The notes under the pieces are model-generated. The model saw only the letters and a list, made by a program, of their open reading frames with translations, was not told the origin of the DNA and searched no databases. From positions 77,954-141,953 of the forward strand of contig CAYQQQ010000011.1 in assembly GCA_964420125.1 (NCBI GenBank): a stretch of 64,000 nt of DNA. Reading direction: 5' to 3'. Each line of letters opens with the position of its first letter. Positions within the stretch are counted from its first letter, which is position 1. Source of the stretch: CAYQQQ01 sp964420125 (GTDB taxonomy: Bacteria > Actinomycetota > Acidimicrobiia > Acidimicrobiales > Microtrichaceae). Below are positions 33,416-45,804 of the stretch, piece by piece. Made by a program: the position numbers and the translations under genes.

Positions 33416-35905
33416 ATGGCGAAGGCGCTCGGTGACATCGTGGTGGTGGAGCTCACCACCGAGCTGTGGTCGGCTCTCGGTGCCGCCCTGCTCGGCGACT
33501 TCGGCGCCGAGGTGATCCGGGTGGAGGACCTGTCGCGGCCTCCCCGTGATCCCGACCGCGACGGCACCTGCCCCGTGGCGCCCTTCGATGCGGACGCCGA
33601 GCTCGTGCAGCGCAACAAGCGCAGCGTGGGCCTGGACCTGCGTCAGCCCGCCGCCGGGGAGGTGCTCGCCGCGCTGCTGGCCCGGGCCGACGTCCTGCTC
33701 ACCGACCTGCCCTTCGCGGAGCTCGAGGCCTGTGGGCTGGCCTATGACGACCTGGTGGGCGCCAACCCCGGCCTGGTCTACGTGCGGGGCTCGGGCTTCG
33801 GTCCCCGTGGCCCCGCCCGAGACCTGCGCGCGCTCGACGAGCTGGCCGCCGCCCGCACCGGGGTGATGCCCACCCTGCCCCAACCGGGAGAGCCTCCCGT
33901 GTACGCCGGGGCGGGCCAGATGTACACGGCGGTGATGCTGGCCTTCGGGGCCATGGTGGCGCTGCACCACCGGGCCGAGACGGGGGAGGGCCAGGTCGTC
34001 GACGCCTCGCTCTTCGCCGGCAACATGTACGGCTCGTCGCTGATGATCGACGCCTACATGGCCATGCGCGACGACCGCCTCTCGGTGCCCGTGTCGCGCC
34101 TCGATGCCGGCAACCCGATGAGCGGGGCCGGCCTCGCCTATCCCACTTCCGACGGTCGCTGGGTCACCCTCACCATGCCCGACACCGATCGTTGGTGGCC
34201 CGGGTTCTCCGAGGTGATGGGCATCGCCGTCGACGACCCTCGCTTCGACACCCACGACAAGCGCTGCGGGGAGGGCCGCCGAGAGCTGATGGCCATCCTC
34301 GAGGAGCGCTTCTCGCAGCAGCCGGGTGGCTACTGGCGGGAGCGCTTCGACGAGGCGCGCCTGTCGGCGGACATCATGGAGCGCTACGAGTACGCCGCCG
34401 AGTACGCCCAGGCGGCGCTCAACTCCTACATCCTCGGCCTGGAGCACCCCAGCTACGGTCGGTACCAGAGCCTCGGGTTCCCCATCCACCTCGGGGACAC
34501 CCCCGCACGGCTCCGTCGCATGGCGCCCGGGCTCGGACAGCACACCGCCGAGGTGCTCCAGGAGCTGCTGGGCCGCCCGGACGCGGAGATCGCCGAGATG
34601 GAGAGCGCCGGCGTCGTGGGGACGGTGCGCGCCGCCGATGCTGCGCCAGCGGGCCCCGGCGGCCAGTCCCGCGAGCCTGCCGTCCCGGAGCCGGCCCCGC
34701 GGGGTGCGCTCGACGGGGTGCGGGTGCTGGACCTGACCGTCTGGTTCCAGGGGCCCGTGTGCGCCCAGCACCTCGCCGACTTCGGTGCGGAGGTGATCCA
34801 CGTCGAGCGCCCGGAGTACGGGGACCCGGCCCGGGGCGTGCGCAGCATCAACGCCATCCCCGTCGCGGAGTGGAACCAGTACTTCCTGGTCACCAACCGC
34901 AACAAGCGCTCCATGGCCATCGACCTGAAGGCCGACGCCGGCCGGGAGCTGCTGTACCGCCTGGTGGCCCAGGCGGACGTGTTCCTGTGGAACCAGTCGA
35001 TGGACAACCTCGGTCCGCTCGGCCTCGACTACGCGACCCTGTCGGCCATCAACCCGAAGCTGATCTACGCCACCAACAGCGGCTACGGCCACCGGGGCTC
35101 CAACAAGCCGGCCTTCGACATGACCGTGCAGGCCCTCACGGGGATCATGACCCGCCTCGGCGAGCCCGGTCAGCCGCCGATCTACCTGGGCCTCGGGGGC
35201 GGTGACGCCTTCGGCGGGCTCATGTCGGCGTTGGGCATCGTGACGGCGCTGCACCACCGGCGAGCGACCGGGCGAGGCCAGTACCTGGACGCGTCGCTGC
35301 TCGGCTCTCAGCTGTTCCTGGCGGTGCCCAGCCTGCAGCGCTTCCTCGCCACCCACGACCCGTGCTACGCGGACCAGCACTCGCGGCTGCGGGCCCGCAA
35401 CCCCCTGTGGAACCGCTACCGGGGCGAGGACCGCTGGATGTTCATGTGCCAGGAGAACACCGACGAGGGCTTCGCCGCCGTGTGCGCCGCCACGGGCGCC
35501 GACCACCTGGCCGGAGACGCCCGCTTCGCGTCCGTGGCCGGGCGCGCCGCGGAGCACGAGGCGCTGATCGAGGAGCTCGACGCCCTCTTCGCCGGGCGGC
35601 CGGCGGGGGAGTGGGTCGGCCGCCTCCTCGAGCACGGCGTCCCGGCTGCACCGATCGTCGACTTCCGCGACCTGGCCGTCGACGAGCAGGCGTGGGCCAA
35701 CGACTACCTGCTGCGAGCCCCCTGCGCGGAGGCCGGCGGCGACGTGGAGCTCCGCGGGCTCCCCGTCACCCTGAGCCGCACGCCGGGGAGGGTGCAGCCC
35801 CTCGGCCTGGAGCTGGGCCAGGACACCGAGCTGATGCTGTTCGACACCTTCGGGATCTCCTGGGACGAGATCGCCGAGCTCAAGGCTGCGGGCGCGATCC
35901 CATGA
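33416..35905 (+). CDS. Tandem-domain CaiB/BaiF CoA-transferase
   Basis: An 829-residue protein with two complete family III CoA-transferase domains in one chain. Domain 1 is about residues 1-405, with GEGQVVDASLFAG. A Pro/Ala-rich linker around 405-435 (APAGPGGQSREPAVPEPAPRG) joins domain 2, about 436-829, with GRGQYLDASLLGS. Both aspartates are kept. Family III enzymes are interlocked dimers, so a fused pair could be a built-in heterodimer. ATG 33416 follows AAGGGG. Operator S5 controls it. A third CoA-transferase overlaps its 3' end by 4 bp. Confidence 0.88.
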   Translation: MAKALGDIVVVELTTELWSALGAALLGDFGAEVIRVEDLSRPPRDPDRDGTCPVAPFDADAELVQRNKRSVGLDLRQPAAGEVLAALLARADVLLTDLPFAELEACGLAYDDLVGANPGLVYVRGSGFGPRGPARDLRALDELAAARTGVMPTLPQPGEPPVYAGAGQMYTAVMLAFGAMVALHHRAETGEGQVVDASLFAGNMYGSSLMIDAYMAMRDDRLSVPVSRLDAGNPMSGAGLAYPTSDGRWVTLTMPDTDRWWPGFSEVMGIAVDDPRFDTHDKRCGEGRRELMAILEERFSQQPGGYWRERFDEARLSADIMERYEYAAEYAQAALNSYILGLEHPSYGRYQSLGFPIHLGDTPARLRRMAPGLGQHTAEVLQELLGRPDAEIAEMESAGVVGTVRAADAAPAGPGGQSREPAVPEPAPRGALDGVRVLDLTVWFQGPVCAQHLADFGAEVIHVERPEYGDPARGVRSINAIPVAEWNQYFLVTNRNKRSMAIDLKADAGRELLYRLVAQADVFLWNQSMDNLGPLGLDYATLSAINPKLIYATNSGYGHRGSNKPAFDMTVQALTGIMTRLGEPGQPPIYLGLGGGDAFGGLMSALGIVTALHHRRATGRGQYLDASLLGSQLFLAVPSLQRFLATHDPCYADQHSRLRARNPLWNRYRGEDRWMFMCQENTDEGFAAVCAATGADHLAGDARFASVAGRAAEHEALIEELDALFAGRPAGEWVGRLLEHGVPAAPIVDFRDLAVDEQAWANDYLLRAPCAEAGGDVELRGLPVTLSRTPGRVQPLGLELGQDTELMLFDTFGISWDEIAELKAAGAIP

Positions 35906-37152
35906 GCACAGGCGACAGCCCGATGAGCACGGCTGGCGAACCGGCGCGCCCCGGGCCGCTCGGCGACCTGCGGGTGCTGGAGATCTCCACGATGATGGCC
36001 GGCCCCTACGCCGCCACCTTGCTGGGGGATCTCGGCGCAGACGTCATCAAGGTGGAGTCCCCCCGCGGCGACGACAGCCGTCACCTCGGTCCCCGTCGGG
36101 GGGAGGAGCGCTCCGCGTTCCTGAGCCTGAACCGCTCCAAGCGGGGCATCGTGTTGGACCTGCAGCGCGAGGACGCCCGTGAGGTGTTCGGACGCCTGGT
36201 GGCCACCGCGGATGTGGTGATCACCAACATCCGAGAGCCCGCCCTGTCCTCGCTGGGTCTCGACTACGACGCCGTTCGGGCGCACCGTGACGACATCATC
36301 TGGATCGGGGTCACCGCCTTCGGGGTGGACGGCCCCTACGCCGGCCGGCCCGGCATCGACTTCCTCATCCAGGGCTACGGCGGCCTGCTCGCGCTCACCG
36401 GCGAGCCCGAGGGGGAGCCCGTTCGGGTGACCGTGCCGCTCATCGACACCCTCACCTCGGTGCTGGTCACCACGGCGGCGCTGGCGGCGCTGCACCACCG
36501 GAGCGCCACCGGCGAGGGTCAGCGCATCGACGTGTCCCTGCTGGACGCGCTCATCCACGCCCAGGCCTCCGGCCTCGGCAGCTACCTCGTCACCGGTGAG
36601 GAGACGCCGCGGGTCGGCAACCGCAGCCTCTACTTCGCCCCCTCGGGCATCTACGGCACCGCCGACGGTCGCAAGGTCGTCATCACCTGCCCGTCCCAGC
36701 GGTTCTTCGAGAAGCTCTGCGGGGCCCTGGAGGTCGACTGGGTGGACGAGGAGCGCTTCGCCACCATCGACGCCCGGATGGCCAACCAGGACGACCTCGA
36801 CGAGGTCATCGACCACCGTTGCGGCGAGCTCGACGCGGACGAGCTCATCGACCGCCTGGTTGCTGCCGACGTCCTGTGCGCCCCGATCCTGGGGGCGCGT
36901 GAGGTCACCGAGGATCCCCAGGTCCGCCACAACGACATGGTCGTGAGCACCGAGCACCAGAGCCTCGGACCGGTGTCGGTCACCGGCGTGCCCCTCCACT
37001 TCGGCGCCACCCCGGGTGCCGTCGCCCTGCCCCCGCCGCGCCTCGGCCAGCACACCGCCGAGCTCCTCGCCGAGCTGGGCTACGGGGAGGTCGAGGTGAG
37101 CGAGCTGCTGGCCAGCGGTGCCGCCCGCACCGCCCCTCCACCCGCCCAGTAA
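35902..37152 (+). CDS. CaiB/BaiF (family III) CoA-transferase
   Basis: A 416-residue CoA-transferase starting at ATG 35902, overlapping the tandem enzyme's stop by 4 bp. LRVLEISTMMAGPYAATLLGDLGADVIKVE (outlined), GITAF-like VTAFGVDGPYAGRPG and GEGQRIDVSLLDA are typical; the aspartate nucleophile is present. The C-terminus carries the usual LGQHTAELLAELGY. It is the fifth CoA-transferase gene in the window. Alternative activity: acyl-CoA racemase. Confidence 0.9.
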   Translation: MSTGDSPMSTAGEPARPGPLGDLRVLEISTMMAGPYAATLLGDLGADVIKVESPRGDDSRHLGPRRGEERSAFLSLNRSKRGIVLDLQREDAREVFGRLVATADVVITNIREPALSSLGLDYDAVRAHRDDIIWIGVTAFGVDGPYAGRPGIDFLIQGYGGLLALTGEPEGEPVRVTVPLIDTLTSVLVTTAALAALHHRSATGEGQRIDVSLLDALIHAQASGLGSYLVTGEETPRVGNRSLYFAPSGIYGTADGRKVVITCPSQRFFEKLCGALEVDWVDEERFATIDARMANQDDLDEVIDHRCGELDADELIDRLVAADVLCAPILGAREVTEDPQVRHNDMVVSTEHQSLGPVSVTGVPLHFGATPGAVALPPPRLGQHTAELLAELGYGEVEVSELLASGAARTAPPPAQ

Positions 37153-37172
37153 CCCCCCCCCACCCCCTGTAC

Positions 37173-37233
37173 CCCCGCCAACTGTCCGCTCTCGCGCACA
37201 GGAGGAGTTCGTGACAGCGGACAGTTGGCGGGG
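37173..37233. terminator. Large perfect stem-loop after the CoA-transferase operon
   Basis: An 18-bp perfect inverted repeat (37173-37190 and 37216-37233; core CCAACTGTCCGCT / AGCGGACAGTTGG) encloses a 25-base loop with GGAGGAG in it. It sits 20 bp after the CoA-transferase stop, which suits a terminator without T-tract. The ribosome-site-like loop also allows a regulatory reading. Confidence 0.6.
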
Positions 37234-37241
37234 CTGCTCCT

Positions 37242-37274
37242 GCTGGGTGGTAGCAGGATCTATCCAAGCGGTCG
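37242..37274. promoter_or_regulatory. Operator S6 upstream of the ketosteroid-dehydrogenase-like gene
   Basis: CTATCCAAGCGGTCG (37260-37274) matches the window's operator at about 12 of 15 positions, and a TGGT half-box ends at 37251, placed as in the 21-bp tandem pattern. A possible -10, TATCAT, lies at 37283-37288. This is the weakest member of the set. Confidence 0.5.
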
Positions 37275-37338
37275 GAAAGGACTATCATCCGGTGGCCGTG
37301 CGCCGACGCGGGGCGCACCAGGACGACGGGGGTGTGAC

Positions 37339-38988
37339 GTGGCCGATGACCTGTTCGACTTCGAGGCCGACGTGCTGGTGGTGGGCACCGGGGGCGCAGG
37401 CTTCTCCGCAGCGGTGACCGCCGCTGTGGAAGGCGCCTCGGTGGTCATGTTCGAGCGCAACGACCACATCGGGGGCACCACCGGCGCCTCCGGCGGCACC
37501 GCCTGGATCCCCAACAACTCGTCCCTGCGGGCCCAGGGCAAGGAGGATCCCCGCGACGACGCCATCGCCTACATGTGCCGGTTGTCGTTCCCGCAGTACT
37601 ACTGCCCGGGCCATCCCACCCTCGGCCTGCCGGAGGACCTCTACGAGCTGATCGCCAACTTCTACGACAACGGCGACAAGGCCATCGACTACCTCGTCGC
37701 AGCCGATGTCCTGGACGTGATGGCCGACACCCGCCCGCTGGACTTCGAGAACCCCACCCAGATGCCCTCCGGCAACCTTCTCGCCGGCTTCCCCGACTAC
37801 GGCGCCGAGCTGCCCGAGGAGCGCCTCCCCACCGGCCGCCACATCTTCCCCACACCGGGCACGCCGGGCATGGTCGAGCAGTTCGAGAACGGGGCGAAGG
37901 CCAAGGGCGTCGAGATCGCGATGAGTCGCCAGGTCACGGGGATCCTGCGCAACGACGACGGCGAGGTCGTCGGGCTGGAGCTGCGCTACGGCCACATCGC
38001 GGAGCTCGCCAGGGCCCGCAAGGGCGTGATCTTCGCCTCCGGGGGCTTCGCCCACAACCCGGAGCTGGTGCGCCGCCACATCCCCGGGCGCATCTACGGC
38101 ACCTGTGCCACCCTGGGCGCCCAGGGCGACTTCGTGCGCCTCGGCGCCGAGGCGGGGGCGAAGCTCGGCAACATGAACAACGCCTGGCTCAAGCAGGTGC
38201 CCCTCGTCTCCGCCTTGCGCTCGCCCACGCCCCCCAGCGTGTGGCTGCCGTGGGGCGACGCCATGATCCACGTGAACAAGTACGGCCGCCGTGTGGTCGA
38301 CGAGAAGATGCCGTACCACGACCGCAGCAAGGCCCACTCCGTGTACGACCCCACCAAGCGGGAGTACCCCAACCTGGCGCTGTTCATGATCTACGACGAC
38401 ACCGTCGCCAGCTCCGAGAGCTTCGCCGGCATGCGCCAGCCCATGCCCCGCCCTGACGAGTCGGCCGAGTTCGTGATCCAGGGCGAGGACTGGGACGACC
38501 TCATCGCCAAGGTCGACGCCGAGCTTGCTGCCGTCGAGGAGCACACGGGAGCCCTGCGGCTGGACTCGTCCTTCAAGGCCGGCCTGGCGGCCACCATCGA
38601 GCGGTTCAACGGGTTCGCCGCCACCGGGGAGGACCTCGACTTCGGTCGGGGCCAGGCACCGATCGGTCGGGCCTGGAACGGTCCCAATCGCGAGGGCTCG
38701 CCCAACCCGACGATGGCGCCGTTCGCCGAGGAGGGCCCCTACTACTGCATCATCCTGGTCTGCGGCATGCTCGACACCAACGGCGGCCCGGTCATCGATG
38801 CCGGTGCCCACGTGCTGGACAACGACGGCAACCCCGTCCCCGGCCTCTACGGTGCGGGCAACTGCGTGGCCTCACCGGCCGGGCAGGGCTACTGGGGCCC
38901 GGGCGCCACCATCGGCCTCGGCATCACCTACGGCCACCTCGCCGGTCGCCACGCTGCGGCCGAGCCGGAGAAGCGCTTCGACGTGTGA
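37339..38988 (+). CDS. FAD-dependent dehydrogenase of the 3-ketosteroid-1-dehydrogenase / fumarate-reductase family
   Basis: A 549-residue flavoprotein from GTG 37339. VLVVGTGGAGFSAAVTAA near residues 11-28 is the dinucleotide loop, ASGGTAWIPNN near 51-61 resembles the KstD signature, and GYWGPGATIGLGITYGHLAGR near the C-terminus closes the FAD site. KstD enzymes remove hydrogens from C1-C2 of ketosteroids; others in the family reduce enoates. The start is uncertain as only a GGGGG tract precedes it. Its own operator (S6) lies about 65 bp upstream. Confidence 0.85.
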   Translation: MADDLFDFEADVLVVGTGGAGFSAAVTAAVEGASVVMFERNDHIGGTTGASGGTAWIPNNSSLRAQGKEDPRDDAIAYMCRLSFPQYYCPGHPTLGLPEDLYELIANFYDNGDKAIDYLVAADVLDVMADTRPLDFENPTQMPSGNLLAGFPDYGAELPEERLPTGRHIFPTPGTPGMVEQFENGAKAKGVEIAMSRQVTGILRNDDGEVVGLELRYGHIAELARARKGVIFASGGFAHNPELVRRHIPGRIYGTCATLGAQGDFVRLGAEAGAKLGNMNNAWLKQVPLVSALRSPTPPSVWLPWGDAMIHVNKYGRRVVDEKMPYHDRSKAHSVYDPTKREYPNLALFMIYDDTVASSESFAGMRQPMPRPDESAEFVIQGEDWDDLIAKVDAELAAVEEHTGALRLDSSFKAGLAATIERFNGFAATGEDLDFGRGQAPIGRAWNGPNREGSPNPTMAPFAEEGPYYCIILVCGMLDTNGGPVIDAGAHVLDNDGNPVPGLYGAGNCVASPAGQGYWGPGATIGLGITYGHLAGRHAAAEPEKRFDV

Positions 38989-39002
38989 GCAGCCCGCGCT
39001 GG

Positions 39003-39029
39003 CTGCCTTCAGGTCGACACTGAAGGCAG
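39003..39029. terminator. Stem-loop after the FAD dehydrogenase gene
   Basis: CTGCCTTCA (39003-39011) pairs perfectly with TGAAGGCAG (39021-39029) around a 9-base loop, 15 bp after the gene's stop and before the convergent crotonase gene. Confidence 0.6.
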
Positions 39030-39049
39030 AGCGGATCCCATGAGGTCCT

Positions 39050-39080
39050 CTGTGCCTCCAGAGCTGATCCGAAGGCACAG
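39050..39080. terminator. Second stem-loop in the convergent gap
   Basis: CTGTGCCT (39050-39057) pairs with AGGCACAG (39073-39080). With the stem-loop at 39003 it may end transcription from both sides. The minus-strand gene stops at 39115. Confidence 0.5.
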
Positions 39081-39114
39081 GAGCGCGCCCACGACGCGTG
39101 GAGGCTGAGGTGGT

Positions 39115-40005
39115 TCAGTCGTGTGAGGCGTCGCCCGCCTCGTACTCCGCCAGGAACTGGGCGCGCAGCTCGGCCTCCCGTTCGCGAAGGTCCCAGAAGC
39201 GGGCCGGGCGCTTCTCGGTGAAGGCCGCGCCACCCTCCTTGCCCTCGGGCATGTCGAACCAGTCTGGGTAGAACTGGCTCGAGATCACGCCCATCTCCTC
39301 GTAGCCGTCCATCTCCTGGTCGAAGGCCGCCTTGAGGATCTCGATGCACCCGGGGCTCACCGCCAGCAGCTCCTCTGCCCAGGCGTCGATGGCGTCGTCG
39401 AGCTCGTCCAGCGGGACCACCTTGTTCACCAGGCCCATCGCCAGCGCCTCGTCCGCGGTGTAGCGCCGGCAGAGCATCCACATCTCCCTGGCCTTCTTCG
39501 CCCCGACCACCTTGGTGAGGTACGGCACGAAGAATCCGTCCGCCGGGCTGGAGACCTTGGGCCCGGCCTGGCCGAACTTCGCGTCCTGCGAGGCGATCGT
39601 GAAGTCGCAGCAGTAGGCCATGTGGTTGTGGCCGCCGAGGCAGTAGCCCTGCACCCGGGCCATCACCGGCTTGCGCGACAGGCGGATCAGTCGGTTGTGG
39701 GGGTAGCGGTTGTAGAACGCGGCGCGCAGGCCCCACCGCTCCCACTCCACGTCCCCGCCGGCGCCGAAGTTCCGACCGGCACCCGCCACCACGATCATCC
39801 CGATCGAGGTGTCGTGGTTGGCGTCGTAGAAGGCCCGGAACATCTCCTCGACCGTGGCCACGGTCATCGTGTTGTACTGGTCGGGCTTGTCGATCGTGAC
39901 CCGGGCGATCCCACCACCGAGCTCGGCGTGGTGCTTCTTGTCGTAGCGGATCTCGGCGAAGTCGAACCCCTCGCCCTCGACGGCTGCCCACTCGCTCCAG
40001 GCCAT
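39115..40005 (-). CDS. MenB/BadI-like crotonase (Dieckmann-type or ring-opening enzyme)
   Basis: A 296-residue crotonase. FGQAGPKVSSPADGFFVPYLTKVVG (144-168, outlined) followed by KKAREMWMLCRRYTADEALAMGLVNKVVP is the pattern of naphthoate synthase MenB and of ring-opening hydrolases such as BadI, rather than of beta-oxidation hydratases. These enzymes make or break a carbon-carbon bond beta to a ketone on a ring. The C-terminus is extended by an acidic tail. ATG 40005 is used with GAGGAG 5 bases before it. Operator S7 overlaps that ribosome site. Downstream of the PFOR/PyrD genes, with its own control region. Confidence 0.85.
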   Translation of the reverse strand: MAWSEWAAVEGEGFDFAEIRYDKKHHAELGGGIARVTIDKPDQYNTMTVATVEEMFRAFYDANHDTSIGMIVVAGAGRNFGAGGDVEWERWGLRAAFYNRYPHNRLIRLSRKPVMARVQGYCLGGHNHMAYCCDFTIASQDAKFGQAGPKVSSPADGFFVPYLTKVVGAKKAREMWMLCRRYTADEALAMGLVNKVVPLDELDDAIDAWAEELLAVSPGCIEILKAAFDQEMDGYEEMGVISSQFYPDWFDMPEGKEGGAAFTEKRPARFWDLREREAELRAQFLAEYEAGDASHD

Positions 40006-40013
40006 GACCACTC

Positions 40014-40046
40014 CTCACCATCTGGTAGCAGAACCTCTCCAGTTGG
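40014..40046. promoter_or_regulatory. Operator S7 overlapping a Shine-Dalgarno sequence
   Basis: Box CTCACCATCTGGTAG (40014-40028) and box TCCAGTTGG (40038-40046) are 21 bp apart. On the minus strand the first box reads into GGTGAGGAG, the ribosome site of the crotonase gene starting at 40005. The operator thus ends only 8 bp from the start codon. Confidence 0.75.
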
Positions 40047-40054
40047 ACCGCAGC

Positions 40055-41064
40055 TTAGGGCGACGGCCAGCTCGTCAGGGCATGGCGGTACCAGGCGCGC
40101 TCGTAGGCTTCCGGCTCGGCAACGTTGCCGGCGCTCATCGCCCCTCGCGCCTGGGCGACCGAGGTGTACCCGTGTCCGGTCAACCGCTGGAGCATCCCCT
40201 CGATCAGCACTTCCACGTGATCGGGGCCGGACGCCAGCAGGGCCGAGGTCACCATCACCACGTCGGACCCCACCAGCAGGGCCTTGGTGGCGTCGTCACC
40301 GGAGTGGACGCCGCCGCTGAGCGCCAGCGAGCAGTCGACGCGATCGCGCAGGAGGGCCACCCATCGCAACGGCAACAAGAGCTCCGAGGGGGTCGAGAGG
40401 TGGACATGGTCGACGATGACCAGCCGATCGAGGTCGACGTCGGGTTGCACGAAGCGGTTGAACAGCACCAGTCCGGCCGCGCCCGCCTCCACGAGGCGCA
40501 CCGCCAGGTCGGTCAGCGCCGAGAACCACGGTGACAGCTTCACCGCGACCGGCACCTCCACCTCGGCGACCACCTCGGCGACGAGCTCCACGAGGCGCTG
40601 CTCCACGTCGAGGGCGCTCAGCTGCGGGTCCGCGGCGACCACGTACGGGTTCAGCTCGATGGCCGCCGCGCCCGCCCCGGCCATCATCGCCGAGTACTCC
40701 AGCCACCCCCCGGGCGTCACCCCGTTCAACGATCCGATCACAGGGACCTCCAGGGCGTCGGCGGCGGCTTCGAGGTGGCGCAGGTAGGGGGTGGGGCCGG
40801 TGCGGTACTCGTCCACCTCGGGAAGGTAGGTGGCGGCTTCCACGAAGGTCCCCGCACCCTGGTGCAGCAGCCGTTGCAGCTCCTGCGCATCGCGCTCGAT
40901 CTCCTCTTCGTACAGGCTGGGCAGCACGATCGCCCCGATGCCGGCGTCCTGTGCCGAGCGCATGGCATCGAGATCCCACCACAGCGGTGACGCCGACCCG
41001 ACCACCGGCGAGGCGAGGTCGAGTCCGAGGTAACGGGATCGCAGCTCGACGGTGATCTCCTCGG

Positions 41065-41068
<4 letters not shown>
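40055..41068 (-). CDS. Dihydroorotate-dehydrogenase-like flavoprotein (PyrD family) next to PFOR
   Basis: A 337-residue PyrD-like TIM barrel. LASPVVGSASPLWWDLDAMR opens it; VPVIGSLNGVTPGGWLEYSAMM, PVAVKLSPWF and SLALSGGVHSGDDATKALLVGSDVVMV supply the FMN-binding segments. It overlaps the PFOR gene by 4 bp. PyrD-like proteins directly behind a fused PFOR are common in several phyla, where their role is unclear; a true pyrimidine-pathway role is unlikely here. It may link FMN redox chemistry to ferredoxin. Confidence 0.85.
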
Positions 41069-44772
<3,704 letters not shown>

Positions 44773-44885
44773 CGGTCCTCCGCGTCGGGCCGAGCCGGTC
44801 CGCGGGGATGGACCGGTGCGGTGCCCGGTCCCCAGTCTGCACCCTTGGAGATGTTTGCGGGTGCACGGATGCGGGGTCGCGAGGA

Positions 44886-44931
44886 CTGGAACCGGTTCTC
44901 ACCAAATGGTAGTAATAGCTAACCAAGACGA
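44886..44931. promoter_or_regulatory. Operator S8 between PFOR and ETF operons
   Basis: Box CTCACCAAATGGTAG (44898-44912) and half-box ACCAA (44922-44926) fit the 21-bp pattern. Rightward, CTGGAA (44886-44891), 18 bp and TAGTAA (44910-44915) make a candidate promoter with the -10 at the operator's edge. The 204-bp gap 44773-44976 has no gene. Confidence 0.75.
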
Positions 44932-44976
44932 CAGGTTCGGGTCGGGGGGCTCCCGACCGTCCGGGAGGCTGAGCCG

Positions 44977-45804
44977 ATGCGAATCGTGGTGTGCGTGAAG
45001 GAGGTGCTCGACCCCGACGCCGTCGGCGCCTACGCCGTCGCCGGGGGCCTGGTGATCGGCGATGACGGTCGCACGCTCACCCAGAGCACCATCCCCCGTC
45101 TCATGAACGCCTACGACGAGCAGGCGATCGAAGCGGCGTTGCGGCTGCGTGACGCTGGGTTGGACTGCACCATCGAGGTGGTGTCGGTGGGAACCGAGCT
45201 CACCGCCATGCTGCGCCACGCCTCGGCGCTCGGTGCCGACGGCGTCGTCGCCGTGGACGCCGACGCCGCGGCGCTCGACGGCCACGTCGTCGCCCAGCTC
45301 CTGGCCGGCCAGATCCAGGCGGGTGGCGGTGCGGACCTCGTGCTGTGCGGCCGCCAGGCCTCCGACGACGACCAGGGGGCGGTGCCGGCCATGATCGCCG
45401 AGCGCCTGGGCCTTCCCGTCGTGGGCGTCGCCCGCTCGGTCGAGGTCGCCGCCGGCGACAGCGCACCTGTCGCCCGGGTGGTGCGGGTCACCCCGGAGGG
45501 CGACGAGCTGGTCGAGGTCGACTGCCCGGCGGTGATCACCATCAGCAGCGAGCTGGGCGAACCCCGCTACCCGACGATGCCGATGAAGATGGCGGCGCGG
45601 AAGGTGGCACCGGCCGTGGTGGCCGCCGGCGAGCTGTCCCTGGACCCGACCGCGCTGGAGCCCAGGGTCCGCCTCGTCCGCCAGTTCGTCCCGGTGGTGC
45701 AGGGCGACTGCGAGATGATCGACGGGGAGACCCCTGCGGAGTGGGCCGACAACCTCGTGCGACGACTCATCGAGGAGAAGGTCCTGAAGGGGGCGCGGTC
45801 ATGA
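44977..45804 (+). CDS. etfB: Electron-transfer flavoprotein beta subunit
   Basis: A 275-residue EtfB: RIVVCVKEVLDPDA opening, ADLVLCGRQASDDDQGAVPAMIAERLGLP around residues 120-148 and the conserved PRYPTMPMKMAARK segment near 195-210. It takes electrons from acyl-CoA dehydrogenases such as those at 3499-5751. The stop overlaps EtfA by 4 bp. The gene is driven from operator S8, divergent to PFOR. The gene lacks obvious extra bifurcation features, which need structural comparison to judge. Confidence 0.95.
   Translation: MRIVVCVKEVLDPDAVGAYAVAGGLVIGDDGRTLTQSTIPRLMNAYDEQAIEAALRLRDAGLDCTIEVVSVGTELTAMLRHASALGADGVVAVDADAAALDGHVVAQLLAGQIQAGGGADLVLCGRQASDDDQGAVPAMIAERLGLPVVGVARSVEVAAGDSAPVARVVRVTPEGDELVEVDCPAVITISSELGEPRYPTMPMKMAARKVAPAVVAAGELSLDPTALEPRVRLVRQFVPVVQGDCEMIDGETPAEWADNLVRRLIEEKVLKGARS

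Noticed and set aside
37153..37172. C-rich run after the CoA-transferase stop as a special element
   Set aside because: It is a short low-complexity tract in GC-rich DNA next to a hairpin; nothing supports a function.
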